The notes under the pieces were generated by a model. That model did not search any database. It worked only from the letters and a program-made list of their open reading frames with translations, and was not told the DNA's origin. A stretch of 64,000 nucleotides of DNA, taken from NCBI GenBank assembly GCA_004554165.1, contig SFNQ01000001.1:97616-161615 (forward strand), given 5' to 3'. The DNA comes from Clostridiales bacterium (lineage in GTDB: Bacteria > Bacillota > Clostridia > Christensenellales > CAG-138). Below are positions 16,799 to 26,084 of the stretch, piece by piece (the first letter of the stretch is position 1; every line of letters starts with the position of its first letter). The position numbers and the translations under genes are program-made.

Positions 16799-18157
16799 AT
16801 GGCAAGACTTTTTGGAACCGACGGCGTGCGCGGCATCGCAAACCGCGACCTGAACTGCGAACTCGCGTTTAAGATCGGCGCGGTGGGCGCGTTTGTGCTG
16901 ACGAACGAGGTGCATTCCCCGCGCATCCTCATCGGCATGGATACGCGGCGCTCCGGCCCCATGCTGGCCGCCGCGCTGACTGCGGGCATCTGCTCCGTGG
17001 GCGGCGACGTGCTGAACGTGGGCGTGCTGCCCACGCCCGCGCTGGCGTATCTGGTACGCCTGTACGAGGCGGATGCGGCGGTGATGATCTCCGCGTCCCA
17101 CAATCCCATGGAGTACAACGGCATCAAGTGGTTTGACGGCCGGGGCTTCAAGCTCTCGGACGAGATTGAGGACCGCATTGAGGCCATGATTCAGAGCGGC
17201 GAGCCGACGCCCAGGCCCGAGGGCCGCGAGGTCGGCACGGTCATCCCCGCGCCCCGTGCGGCCCGGGATTACCGCGACTATCTGGTCAGCAAATCCACCG
17301 GCCGGTTCGATGGGCTCAAGGTGGTGCTCGACTGCGCCAACGGCGCCACGAGCTATATCGCAAAGCAGGTCTTTGAGCGCCTGGGTGCGGAGGTGATCGC
17401 CACCTTCTGCGAGCCGGACGGCACCAACATCAACGACGACTGCGGCTCCACCCATCCCGAGAGCTTGCAGCAAAAGGTGGTGGCCGCCGGCGCGGACATC
17501 GGCTTCGCCTTTGACGGCGATGCGGACCGGCTCATCTCCTGCGACGAGCACGGCAACATCGTGGACGGCGACCAGGCCATGGGCATCCTCGCGCTGCACA
17601 TGCAGAAGAAGGGAACGCTCAAAAACAACACCCTGGTCATCACCGTCATGTCGAATCTGGGCCTCAAAAAGCGCATGGGGCAGGCCGGCATCCACATCGC
17701 GGAGACCAAGGTGGGCGACCGCTATGTGCTGGAAAACATGCTGGAAAACGGCCATGCCATCGGCGGCGAACAGTCCGGGCACATCATCCTGCTCGAGCAC
17801 AACAGTACGGGCGACGGCATGATGAGCGCGATTGCGCTTTTGAACGTGGTTGCGGACGAGAAAAAGCCGCTCTCCGCGCTGGCGAATGAGATTCCGGAGT
17901 TTCCGCAGGTGCTTGTGAACGTGACCGTGGAAAACGAGGCCAAGGCCGCGGCCATGGCCGACGAGGAGCTGGCGGCAAAGAAGGAGGAAATTGAGCGCGC
18001 CATGAACGGAGACGGCCGCGTGCTCATCCGCGCTTCCGGCACGGAGCCGCTTATGCGCATCATGCTGGAGGGCCGCGACGAGAAGGAGATCCTGGGCTAC
18101 GCGCTGGAGCTTGCGCACATCCTCGTTAGGAAGCACAAGGGGAAGATCAAGGCATGA
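16799..18157 (+). CDS. glmM: Phosphoglucosamine mutase
   Basis: A 452-residue alpha-D-phosphohexomutase that converts glucosamine-6-phosphate to glucosamine-1-phosphate for UDP-GlcNAc and peptidoglycan. Diagnostic features are RLFGTDGVRGIAN at the N-terminus, the phosphoserine loop ISASHNPMEYNG (about residue 96-107), the metal loop FDGDADRL (about 238-245) and RASGTEPLMRIM near the C-terminus that grips the substrate phosphate. Full length for the family. Ends in an ATGA overlap with the endonuclease gene. Confidence 0.97.
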   Translation: MARLFGTDGVRGIANRDLNCELAFKIGAVGAFVLTNEVHSPRILIGMDTRRSGPMLAAALTAGICSVGGDVLNVGVLPTPALAYLVRLYEADAAVMISASHNPMEYNGIKWFDGRGFKLSDEIEDRIEAMIQSGEPTPRPEGREVGTVIPAPRAARDYRDYLVSKSTGRFDGLKVVLDCANGATSYIAKQVFERLGAEVIATFCEPDGTNINDDCGSTHPESLQQKVVAAGADIGFAFDGDADRLISCDEHGNIVDGDQAMGILALHMQKKGTLKNNTLVITVMSNLGLKKRMGQAGIHIAETKVGDRYVLENMLENGHAIGGEQSGHIILLEHNSTGDGMMSAIALLNVVADEKKPLSALANEIPEFPQVLVNVTVENEAKAAAMADEELAAKKEEIERAMNGDGRVLIRASGTEPLMRIMLEGRDEKEILGYALELAHILVRKHKGKIKA

Positions 18158-18795
18158 TGCTGGACAAAGAACGGTACGACAGGGCGCTGGCGCTTCTCCG
18201 GGAGGCCTACCCGGAGGTCAGGCCCGCGCTGGTCTACAGCTCGCCCTTTGAACTGCTGGTCTCCACCATGCTGGCCGCCCAGTGTACGGACCGTCAGGTC
18301 AACAAATGCACAGCCCTGCTCTATAAAACGTACAACACGCCCGCGCAGTTTGCGTCCCTGACCGAGGCGGAGCTGGAGCCCTATATCAAAAGCTGCGGCT
18401 TTTTCCACACCAAGGGCAGGAACATCATCGCCATGTCCCGGATTCTCATGGCCGAGTATGGCGGCGAGGTGCCAAAGGATCGCGACGCGCTTACCAGGCT
18501 GCCGGGCGTGGGGCGCAAGACCGCCAACGTCGTCGTATCGAACGCCTTCGGCATTCCGGCCATTGCCGTGGACACGCATGTGTTTCGCGTTACAAACCGC
18601 ATCGGCCTTGCAGACGCGAAAAACGTCGAAAAGACCGAGGCACAGCTCATGGAGCATATTCCGGAGGCGGACTGGTCCGATGCGCACCACTGGCTCATCT
18701 ACCACGGCAGACAGGTCTGCGACGCCAAAAAGCCGAAATGCGCGCAGTGCTGCGTCGCCTGCGTGTGCGACACGTGGCAGCGGTCGGCGGAGTAA
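18154..18795 (+). CDS. nth: Endonuclease III
   Basis: A 213-residue base-excision DNA glycosylase/AP lyase acting on oxidised pyrimidines. The helix-hairpin-helix LPGVGRKTANVV carries the catalytic Lys, VDTHVFRV the catalytic Asp, and the C-terminal cysteines follow the C-x6-C-x2-C-x5-C spacing for the [4Fe-4S] cluster. Length matches E. coli Nth. Starts with overlapping ATGs inside the glmM stop, so it is translationally coupled. Downstream lies a repeat array rather than a simple terminator. Confidence 0.96.
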   Translation: MMLDKERYDRALALLREAYPEVRPALVYSSPFELLVSTMLAAQCTDRQVNKCTALLYKTYNTPAQFASLTEAELEPYIKSCGFFHTKGRNIIAMSRILMAEYGGEVPKDRDALTRLPGVGRKTANVVVSNAFGIPAIAVDTHVFRVTNRIGLADAKNVEKTEAQLMEHIPEADWSDAHHWLIYHGRQVCDAKKPKCAQCCVACVCDTWQRSAE

Positions 18796-18815
18796 GGGGC
18801 TTTTTCTCTTCTTTT

Positions 18816-19410
18816 TTCTGTTCTTTCCTTGAAAGGAAAGAACCAAAGGAACTTTATCTGGCGGCAGGCGGAGCAGAGGGAAAAACGGAAACAACCTCGC
18901 TCCCGGATTGGCTTTCTTTTGCCCCGCGTTTTCCGCTGGAAAGAAAAACCGGGACAGGCGGGGCAGAGGAAAACGGAAAAGTCTTTCCCTCTTTCTGTTC
19001 TTTCCTTGAAAGGAAAGAACCAAAGGAACTTTATCTGGCGGCAGGCGGAGCAGAGAGGGAAAACGGAAAAAACCTTGCTCCCGGATTGACTTTCTTTTGC
19101 CCCGCGTTTTCCGCTGGAAAGAAAAACCGGGACAGGCGGGGCAGAGGAAACCGGAAAAGTCTTTCCCTCTTTCTGTTCTTTCCTTGAAAGGAAAGAACCA
19201 AAGGAACTTTATCTGGCGGAAGGCGAAGCGGAGAGGGAAAACGGAAACAACCTCGCTCCCGGATTGGCTTTCTTTTGCTTGCTCTTCCCGCTGATAAAGA
19301 GAAGCCGGGTTAAGCGGATCAGAGAGGGAAAACCGAAAAACCCTCTCCCCAAATTGACTTTCTTTTGCTTACTTTTCTTTCTAGAAAGAAAAGTAAGAGG
19401 AGGTGTAATC
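18816..19410. repeat. Tandem array of about 177-bp palindrome-bearing repeats
   Basis: Three near-identical units begin at about 18816, 18993 and 19171 (periods 177 and 178 bp), with a more divergent fourth part running to 19410. Each unit carries the palindrome GTTCTTTCCTT-GA-AAGGAAAGAAC, then a stretch with GGAACTTTATCTGGCGG and a CTTTCTTTTGC segment. The final variant ends with a second palindrome, CTTACTTTTCTTTC-TA-GAAAGAAAAGTAAG (arms of 14 bp), next to the ychF ribosome binding site. The change of period from 177 to 178 breaks any common reading frame, so this is not a repeated protein. It fills the nth-ychF gap and may form strong RNA hairpins. Confidence 0.8.
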
Positions 19411-19411
19411 T

Positions 19412-20503
19412 ATGAAATTAGGCGTCGTGGGCTTGCCGAATGTGGGAAAAAGCACCCTGTTCAACGCAATCACGCAGGCGGGCGCGCAGGCCGCCAACTA
19501 TCCCTTCTGTACCATCGAGCCCAATGTGGGCGTCGTGGCGGTGCCGGATGAGCGGCTGGACGCGCTGGCGAAAATGTACGAGCCGGAGAAGTATACGCCC
19601 GCCACGGTGGAGTTTGTGGATATCGCGGGCCTGGTGCGCGGCGCAAGCCGGGGCGAAGGGCTCGGAAACAAATTCCTCTCGCATATCCGGGAGGTGGACG
19701 CCATCGTACACGTGGTGCGCTGCTTTGAGGACGAAAACGTGGTGCATGTGGACGGCAGCGTGGACCCCGTACGCGATATGGAGACGATCAACCTTGAGCT
19801 TGTGTTCGCGGACCTCGAGACGGTGGAAAAGCGGATCGAGCGCAACAAAAAGCTGCAAAAAAGCGGCGATAAGAAGCTGCTTTCGGAGGCGGCGCTGCTG
19901 GAGCGCATGAAGGCGCACCTGGAGGGCGGCAAGCCGGTGCGGACACTGACGGAGGACGCGGAGGAGCAGGCGCTGATCCGCCAGATGTTCCTGCTCACGT
20001 CAAAGCCGGTGATCTATGTGGCCAACATCGCGGAGGATGACATCGGCGCGGCGCCGAACGCTTATGTCAAAGCCCTGTATGCGGGCGCGGCGGCAGAGGG
20101 CGCAGAGGCCGTGACCATCTGCGCGCGCATTGAGGAGGAGATTGCGGAGCTGCCGGCGGAGGAGAAGGCCGCTTTTCTCGCGGAGATGGGGATTCCGCAG
20201 TCGGGCCTGGATCAGCTGGTCAAAGCCTGCTACCGCCTGCTGGGGCTCATCAGTTTTCTGACGGCGGGACCCAAGGAGGTGCGCGCCTGGACCATCCAGC
20301 GGGGGGACCGGGCGCCGCAGGCCGCGGGCCGGATTCATACGGACTTTGAGCGCGGCTTCATCCGGGCGGAGATTGTTCCCTTCGATACGCTGATGGAGCT
20401 GGGTTCCATGCAGGCCTGCAAGGAGAGGGGGCTGGTTCGCTCCGAGGGCAAGGACTATGTGATGCAGGATGGGGACGTGACGCTCTTCCGCTTCAACGTT
20501 TGA
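19412..20503 (+). CDS. ychF: Redox-regulated ATPase YchF
   Basis: A 363-residue Obg-superfamily P-loop NTPase. G1 is GLPNVGKST (residues 7-15), G2 region ANYPFCTIEPN, G3 DIAGLVRGAS, and the G4 site is the altered N-x-x-E type that makes YchF prefer ATP. A coiled-coil insert follows and a C-terminal TGS domain ends with the family tail VMQDGDVTLFRFNV. It binds ribosomes and affects stress and translation in other bacteria. Start is set by AGGAGGTG. A clear terminator follows. Confidence 0.96.
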   Translation: MKLGVVGLPNVGKSTLFNAITQAGAQAANYPFCTIEPNVGVVAVPDERLDALAKMYEPEKYTPATVEFVDIAGLVRGASRGEGLGNKFLSHIREVDAIVHVVRCFEDENVVHVDGSVDPVRDMETINLELVFADLETVEKRIERNKKLQKSGDKKLLSEAALLERMKAHLEGGKPVRTLTEDAEEQALIRQMFLLTSKPVIYVANIAEDDIGAAPNAYVKALYAGAAAEGAEAVTICARIEEEIAELPAEEKAAFLAEMGIPQSGLDQLVKACYRLLGLISFLTAGPKEVRAWTIQRGDRAPQAAGRIHTDFERGFIRAEIVPFDTLMELGSMQACKERGLVRSEGKDYVMQDGDVTLFRFNV

Positions 20504-20533
20504 CGGACAGGCCGCAGCCAGAGCGGCGGTACA

Positions 20534-20567
20534 GCCGGAACGGAAAAACCGTTCCGGCCTTTTTTTC
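20534..20567 (+). terminator. Terminator of ychF
   Basis: The stem GCCGGAACGG (20534-20543), loop AAAAA and CCGTTCCGGC (20549-20558) are followed by CTTTTTTTC. A textbook Rho-independent terminator. Confidence 0.92.
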
Positions 20568-20767
20568 AAAAGTGGGGGAAGAGTAAAAATCACAAACAAA
20601 TGAGACAAAAAAAGATATGGTATGAAAGTGGGGGTATTTATCGATAATCCTCGAATTTTTGTGAAAACAGTGGGTAAGTATTAATAAATTTTAAACAAAT
20701 CCAGCTTTTTGGAGAACAGAGAAGAGCGCTGTGCTAAAATGCCAAAAAACATTCCTGGTGGGGAACC

Positions 20768-22186
20768 ATGCGTAAATTTCTTTGTTTTTTGCTGTGCGCG
20801 GCGGCCCTGCTCGGCATGGCTCCGGCCGGCGCTGCGCGTGCGGAAGCGGCGGGAGCGGAGGAGCAGACCGTGCGCGTGGCGCTGTCCGCCGATGCGAGCG
20901 GATCCATCGAGGTCCGGGTGGAGGGCAGCTATGAGTGCCTGGGGACAACCTTCTCGGGCGGCGTACTCCGGGCGACGGTGTTTGACGGCGGCGTGGCGCT
21001 CAGCCACAGCGAGCTGGGGGAGCTGGGCCGGGGTGACAGCGTGACTGTGCAGCGCAGGGAGAAAAGCGTCTGGGCTGCGTTTCTGATGCTGGAGAACAGC
21101 CGCTACGGCACAACGCGCTATCTTGGCGATATGATCTTCGCGACGGACGGGCAGGGGAAACTCCTGCTCATCAACCGCATCGGTATGGCGGAGTATCTGT
21201 ACGGCGTGGTGGGCGGCGAGCTGCGCAACAACCATCCCATGGAGGCGCTGAAAGCGCAGGCTGTGGCGGCCAAATGCTTCGCGCTGACCTGTCTCGACAG
21301 CAGCGAACCCTACGACCTTGACGACACGCCCACCGATCAGGTGTACAAGGGGTATCATCCGGCGCATGAGAACGTCATGGCTGCGGTGGATGCGGTGAAG
21401 GACGATCTGCTGCTGTACGGGGGAGAGGTTGTGCGCTGCTATTACTGCACGAGCAACGGCGGCCAGACCATCACCCCGCGCATGCGCTGGGGCAGCGACA
21501 GCGCGCAGGACGAGGTTTACGAGCTGCGCTATGACTCCTATGATCTGGACGGCGCGGACTCTGCCGCGCGGCTGCGCGTGCTGCCGGATGCGCGCCGTCT
21601 GCCGGAGCCGCTGTATGCTTTTCTGCTGGCGCTTGCGCAGCAGACACAGGCGGATGTGACGGAGCTGCGGACCGTGCTTGCGCTGCGCGGCATGCATGAG
21701 GCGCCGGACCCCGGGGGAACGGCGGTCGGGCCGGCGGCGCTTGCGCCGCAGCAGCAGGCCGAAGCAAGGCTGCTCTGCGCGCTGGCGGATGGTACGGAAC
21801 GGGAGCTGATCTGCGCTTTCCCGCTGGAAGAGCTGCTGATGCAGGGCGTTGTGGACTGCCCGGAGGCGAACCTCTGGTTCGTGCAGCCGGAGGACGACGG
21901 GAGCTGGTCGATCATCTTTTCGCGGTCCATCGGGCATCGCGTGGGCATGAGCCATTACGGCATGCTGTATTGCGCGGAGCTGGGCTTTACCTACGACGAG
22001 ATTCTGTATTTCTATTACCCCGGCGCAACGCTGGTGCATGGCGGAGCAGAGGCGCAGGACGATGGCGGCATGCCTGCACAGACAGCGAAACCGACGCCCT
22101 CAGCCACGGCGGAGCCGCCCTTTGTCCCCGCTGAGACGGAGGAGCCCAGGGATTTCTGGCGGCTGCTGTTCGGTCTCTGGGTATGA
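20768..22186 (+). CDS. SpoIID/LytB domain protein
   Basis: 472 residues: a signal peptide (about 1-26, cleavage after ARAEA), then a SpoIID-like domain with VVGGELRNNHPMEALKAQAVAAK (here residue positions about 152-174; key Glu and the ALKAQAVAA helix), TSNGGQTI and the late GHRVGMSHYGM motif. SpoIID is a peptidoglycan lytic transglycosylase used in engulfment and spore cortex formation. Between the two motif blocks sits an unusually long segment (about 260-370), and the C-terminus is a Pro/Thr/Glu linker ending in FWRLLFGLWV. A paralogue of classical SpoIID is likely, since no spore operon surrounds it. Confidence 0.85.
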   Translation: MRKFLCFLLCAAALLGMAPAGAARAEAAGAEEQTVRVALSADASGSIEVRVEGSYECLGTTFSGGVLRATVFDGGVALSHSELGELGRGDSVTVQRREKSVWAAFLMLENSRYGTTRYLGDMIFATDGQGKLLLINRIGMAEYLYGVVGGELRNNHPMEALKAQAVAAKCFALTCLDSSEPYDLDDTPTDQVYKGYHPAHENVMAAVDAVKDDLLLYGGEVVRCYYCTSNGGQTITPRMRWGSDSAQDEVYELRYDSYDLDGADSAARLRVLPDARRLPEPLYAFLLALAQQTQADVTELRTVLALRGMHEAPDPGGTAVGPAALAPQQQAEARLLCALADGTERELICAFPLEELLMQGVVDCPEANLWFVQPEDDGSWSIIFSRSIGHRVGMSHYGMLYCAELGFTYDEILYFYYPGATLVHGGAEAQDDGGMPAQTAKPTPSATAEPPFVPAETEEPRDFWRLLFGLWV

Positions 22187-22385
22187 CGGCGGCGGCAGAC
22201 GGAAATGGCCGAATTGCAGCGGCCCCATGGGGCAGTTGCCCGGAAAGTGCTTTTGCGGGAGAAAAGACCCGGAGACTTCCTGTGCGCAGGCGCAACAGGG
22301 TCTGCTTTTTCAGAACCGGTCTGCTGCCGGAAAGCGGCAAGGCCGGTTCTGCGATTCGTTGCGGCGATGGCATGGGGACGACGTA

Positions 22386-22818
22386 TTATTCCTCTCCATA
22401 AGCAAGCATTTTGCCCAGAGAAATATGAAATCCGATTGCGCGATACATTCCAACATCGCAGTCGGCACAGCCTGCGCTGAGCGAACTGACCTGGCTGCTT
22501 GCATAAGCAAACGCAACGAGCTTTCGGGCAATGCCGCGATGGCGGTAACGGGGCTGAATATAAAAATCTTCAAAGATTCCCACCCGGTCATAGCGGAAGA
22601 TGGAATAGGTCGTGCAGATCGAGCAGCAGCGAGCAGCAGGCAACCAGGGCATTGTCGCAAACACAGCCGTAAAATTGAATCTCGCCCTGTTCGAGAGCCT
22701 TTTTCAAACCTTCAAACTCGTTTTCCCCCGGGCGGTCCTCTCCGATTTCGGCCTTGTAGGCCAACTGCAACTCCTTCCATTCAGGAAAGCGTTCTGCCGT
22801 AATTCGTATAAGGTCCAT
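22386..22818 (-). pseudogene. GNAT acetyltransferase gene broken by a 10-bp duplication
   Basis: The first half (from 22818) reads MDLIRITAERFPEWKELQLA and the second half, in another frame, reads FYIQPRYRHRGIARKLVAFA with the acetyl-CoA loop RHRGIA, ending GFHISLGKMLAYGEE. The frames change exactly at two adjacent copies of CGAGCAGCAG (22620-22629 and 22630-22639). Removing one copy gives a 140-residue GNAT protein, which fits the family. So a recent slippage event inactivated the gene, or it switches by repeat number, or the base calls are wrong. Substrate unknown. Confidence 0.75.
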
Positions 22819-22896
22819 TTCCGACTCCTCCGTGATGGTTCTGGCGACGCCCTCTGTTTTCCCGCTGCCCGCGCCCCTTCCGAAAGGAACGGCAGG

Positions 22897-24237
22897 CTAT
22901 TCCCTGTCCGCCCCGTCCGGGTCCTCGCCCCGGCGCGCGCGGTCGCGCCGAATGTGATTTTCGAGAATCTTCGCCTCGCTGCCCAGGCCCGAGGGCGTGT
23001 AGTAACGCCTGCCGCGCAGGGAGGGCGGCATGTACTCCTGAGCGACCCAGTGGCCGGGATAATCGTGGGGATATTTGTAGCCCACGCCGTGGCCCAGCTG
23101 CTTTGCGCCCCGGTAGGCGGTGTCGCGCAGGTAGATGGGTACGGGCTCGTCGTAGCTCTGCTCCGCGTCGGCAAAGGCCGCGTCCCGCGCCAGCACGACG
23201 GAATTGGACTTGGGCGATTCGCAGAGGAAGATGATTGCCTGCGAGAGCGAAAGCCCCGCCTCCGGCATACCGATGTGCTCGAGGGCGTCCGCCGCGGTTA
23301 CGGCCTGTACCATGGCCTGGGGATTGGCAAGGCCGATATCCTCCGAGGCGTGGGCAATGAGCCGCCGCGCGATGATGCGCGGGTCTACGCCCGCATAGAT
23401 CATGCGCGCAAACCAGGCCAGCGCCGCATCCGCATCGCTGCCGCGCAGAGATTTGCAGAAGGCCGAGAGCATGTCGTAATACAGCTGCTCATCGCACTTG
23501 ATGACCTTGCGCTGGCTGGACTCGGCGGCGACGTCGCGGGTAATGTGGATTGTCCCGTCGGCCTCCGGCGCGGTGGTGAGCACCGCAAGCTCCAGCGCGT
23601 TCAGCGCATTGCGGCAGTCGCCGTTTGCCACTGCGGCGATAAGCTCCAGCGCGTCCCCGTCCATGCGCACCTTCCTGTCGCCAAAGCCGCGCTCCGCATC
23701 CGTGAGCGCCGCGCGCAGCGCCTCCTTTACGTCCTCGGTGGAGAGCGGATAGAACTGAAACACCCGGCAGCGCGAGACGATGGCCGAGGTCATGGCGATC
23801 ATGGGATTCTCCGTGGTGGATCCGATGAAGCGCACAGTGCCCTTTTCCAGGGCGGGCAGCAGGCTGTCGCTTTGGGTCCTGCTCCAGCGGTGACATTCAT
23901 CCAGCAGAAGATAGGTGGGCTGGCCGTAGAGCTGGAGACGCTTTGCCGCCGCGTCGATGATTTCGCGCAGCTCCTTTACGCCGGAGGTTACGGCGTTGAG
24001 CTTTGCAAAGGCCGCGCCCGTGCTGGCGGCGATGATGGAAGCAAGCGTCGTTTTCCCCGTGCCGGGAGGGCCGAAGAAGATGGAGGATTGCAGCCGGTCC
24101 GACAGGATGGCGCGGCGCAGCAGCTTGCCCTCGCCAACGATATGTCGCTGCCCGATAAACTCGTCCAGCGTGCGCGGCCGCATGCGGTCGGCAAGCGGCG
24201 CTCCGTTCCTCTCGTTTCCGCTGAAAAGATGCTCCAT
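22897..24237 (-). CDS. rarA: Replication-associated recombination protein A (RarA/MgsA)
   Basis: A 446-residue AAA+ ATPase that acts at stalled replication forks. Walker A is FFGPPGTGKTTLA (about 51-63), Walker B LLLDECHRW (about 104-112), sensor 1 is FIGSTTENP, and the C-terminal tetramerisation domain ends with the family segment YKYPHDYPGHWVAQEY. The ATG at 24237 is preceded by GGGAGGAA; the longer open frame upstream is not protein-like. Walker B reads DECHR where many relatives have DEIHR. An extended -10 lies about 40 nt upstream. Confidence 0.95.
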   Translation of the reverse strand: MEHLFSGNERNGAPLADRMRPRTLDEFIGQRHIVGEGKLLRRAILSDRLQSSIFFGPPGTGKTTLASIIAASTGAAFAKLNAVTSGVKELREIIDAAAKRLQLYGQPTYLLLDECHRWSRTQSDSLLPALEKGTVRFIGSTTENPMIAMTSAIVSRCRVFQFYPLSTEDVKEALRAALTDAERGFGDRKVRMDGDALELIAAVANGDCRNALNALELAVLTTAPEADGTIHITRDVAAESSQRKVIKCDEQLYYDMLSAFCKSLRGSDADAALAWFARMIYAGVDPRIIARRLIAHASEDIGLANPQAMVQAVTAADALEHIGMPEAGLSLSQAIIFLCESPKSNSVVLARDAAFADAEQSYDEPVPIYLRDTAYRGAKQLGHGVGYKYPHDYPGHWVAQEYMPPSLRGRRYYTPSGLGSEAKILENHIRRDRARRGEDPDGADRE

Positions 24238-24274
24238 GGCGTTCCTCCCGGTTTCGCTGCGCGGTTTCCCTATC

Positions 24275-24283
24275 AGTATAGCA
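24275..24283 (-). promoter_or_regulatory. Extended -10 promoter of rarA
   Basis: On the minus strand TGC-TATACT is present without a well-spaced -35 (a TTGTCG lies only 12 bp away). The same TGC-TATA element precedes the msrC and ogt genes in this window. Confidence 0.5.
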
Positions 24284-24409
24284 CATTTTTCCCGACAACA
24301 GGGGATTTTCTGAAACACAACCGAACGTTTGTTTGAATTATCGGAATTTTGCGGCCGCTTTCCTGCTAAGCTGAATGGGGATAGCCAGGTTTTTATGAAA
24401 GGAAGGACT

Positions 24410-25375
24410 ATGGAACAGGAAGTCAAAACCTATGCGCTGGCCATCGACATGGTGCGCACCATCGGCCAGCCGCCCTTCGAGGTCGTGTGGGGCGATACGG
24501 GAAACGTCCTGCATATCACGCTCACCAACGACGGCGCGCCGGTGAACCTTGCGGATCGCTATGTCTGCGTGGTGTTCCGCTCCGGCGGCGGCACGGCCCT
24601 GCAGGATCACACAAACGGACTCTCGCTGCTGGATGCGGCTGCGGGCGTATTTTCGCTGCGCCTTCTGCCGCAGAGCTACGACACGGGCGATGTCAGCGCG
24701 GATATACAGGTGTACAGTGGGGAAAACCGGGAGACGCTCATCACCAGCCGGCGCTTCACCTTCCGCTGCCGCAACGCGCTGCTGAACGACAGGACCATGC
24801 AGGCCAACGGCACCTATCCCCCGCTCATCGAGGCTACGCGGGAGGCCAACGCGGCGGCGGCGCTGGCCCGGGAGGCCGCCGGGCGCAACGGGGACATGAC
24901 AAAGGCGGTGTACGACGCGGATGGCAGCGGCGTTGTGGACGATGCCGAGAAGCTGGGCGGAAGGCCGCCGCAGGACTACGCGGCAGCGGCGCACAGCCAT
25001 GCGCCGGACGATCTTTCCGGCGCGCTCCCCGTGACAAAGGGCGGAACGGGGGCCACAACCGCGGCGGCTGCCAGAGCCAATCTGGGCGCGGCAGCCCTGT
25101 CAGAGCTGACCCCATCGGCCATCGGGGCGGAGAAAGCGCGGCTTGAGCGAACCGCAACGCTCCAAGCATCCGCGTGGGTAAGCAACGCTCAGACGATACC
25201 CGTCTCTGGCGTGACGGTAAGCAGCCTTGTGGTTGTCAGCGCGGCGCCCGCCTCACATGTGGCATATGGCGAAGCAGGCGTATACTGCTCCGTGCAGACT
25301 GAGGGAAGCCTGACATTTAGCTGTTCGGACGTACCGACTGAGGACCTGTCTGTCAACGTTGTGATTTGGAGGTGA
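24410..25375 (+). CDS. Phage baseplate/tail-fibre protein (BppU-like N-terminus)
   Basis: 321 residues. The N-terminal 120 residues (KTYALAIDMVRTIGQPPFEV ... TSRRFTFRC) form a BppU-like beta domain found in baseplate proteins of Gram-positive phages. The middle contains a typical fibre segment, HSHAPDDLSGALPVTKGGTG then ATTAAAARANLGAA, and the C-terminus is a beta-rich tip. The start follows GAAAGGAAGG. It heads a four-gene cassette with no capsid, terminase or integrase nearby. It is transcribed away from rarA. Confidence 0.8.
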   Translation: MEQEVKTYALAIDMVRTIGQPPFEVVWGDTGNVLHITLTNDGAPVNLADRYVCVVFRSGGGTALQDHTNGLSLLDAAAGVFSLRLLPQSYDTGDVSADIQVYSGENRETLITSRRFTFRCRNALLNDRTMQANGTYPPLIEATREANAAAALAREAAGRNGDMTKAVYDADGSGVVDDAEKLGGRPPQDYAAAAHSHAPDDLSGALPVTKGGTGATTAAAARANLGAAALSELTPSAIGAEKARLERTATLQASAWVSNAQTIPVSGVTVSSLVVVSAAPASHVAYGEAGVYCSVQTEGSLTFSCSDVPTEDLSVNVVIWR

Positions 25376-25379
25376 TAGC

Positions 25380-26084
25380 ATGATTGTCAACATGACGGGC
25401 GCGGGCGGCGCATTCTCCGCAACGCTGGCGGTGACGACGGACGCGGGGGCTGCGGTATCCGCAACCTGCGCAGGCAATGGAAAAACTTACAGCGGAACGG
25501 CGGGCGAAGACGGCATTTGCATGCTGAACATCAGGGCCAGCGGAACGTATACCGTGACCGCAACGCTGAACGGGGTATCCGAGACCGGGCGGATTGCGAT
25601 TGCCGACATGGGAGAAAGCCATGCGATGGATCTGTATATCGGCATGTACCTCTACCGCCACGGCGATGAGCGCCAAAGCCTGACCGGCGGGTGGATCAAC
25701 CATGATAGCGGAGCGAACGGCTCCTTTGCCAAAGGCGAAGACGCCATGACGATCTATTCCGGCGCGTATTCGCACAATATCCGCCCGGCGAAAATGATTG
25801 ATCTGACCGGCGTTACGGCGCTGCGATGGCTGCTTACGACGCATACGGCCTGGGCCTACATCGGCGTAACAAAGAAGACCAGCGATTATTTCAACGCCGG
25901 GACCATCAGCGCAAATTGGACATCCAGCCCGTCAAAGCAGGTGAATCCCGGCGACGCGAATGAAGTGCTGCTGGACGTATCAAGCCTGACGGGGTCTTAC
26001 TATGTGGTTCTGGCATCACGAAGGTATACCACGGAAGGGGCAACGGATGTAATCTTTTCGGAACTGGAGTGTATACGGGAATGA
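25380..26084 (+). CDS. Phage-like minor structural protein, Ig-like N-terminus
   Basis: 234 residues starting 4 nt after the fibre gene, with AGGTGATAGC before the ATG. Residues 1-80 resemble a bacterial Ig/carboxypeptidase-regulatory beta sandwich (repeated T-V-T and G-T-Y-T-V patterns). The rest is a beta-rich carbohydrate-binding-like domain with many aromatic residues. No catalytic motif. Position and composition suggest a receptor-binding or decoration component of the tail cassette. Exact family not recognised. Confidence 0.6.
   Translation: MIVNMTGAGGAFSATLAVTTDAGAAVSATCAGNGKTYSGTAGEDGICMLNIRASGTYTVTATLNGVSETGRIAIADMGESHAMDLYIGMYLYRHGDERQSLTGGWINHDSGANGSFAKGEDAMTIYSGAYSHNIRPAKMIDLTGVTALRWLLTTHTAWAYIGVTKKTSDYFNAGTISANWTSSPSKQVNPGDANEVLLDVSSLTGSYYVVLASRRYTTEGATDVIFSELECIRE

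Noticed and set aside
18738..19294. Repeated peptide frames (FLERKEPKELYLAAGG) in the nth-ychF gap
   Set aside because: The DNA unit has periods of 177 and 178 bp, so frames are not kept between copies; no start/RBS. Explained as DNA repeats.
22312..22350. Terminator hairpin AGAACCGG...CCGGTTCT after the SpoIID-like gene
   Set aside because: Symmetry is real, but there is no T-run on either side; left unannotated as a terminator.
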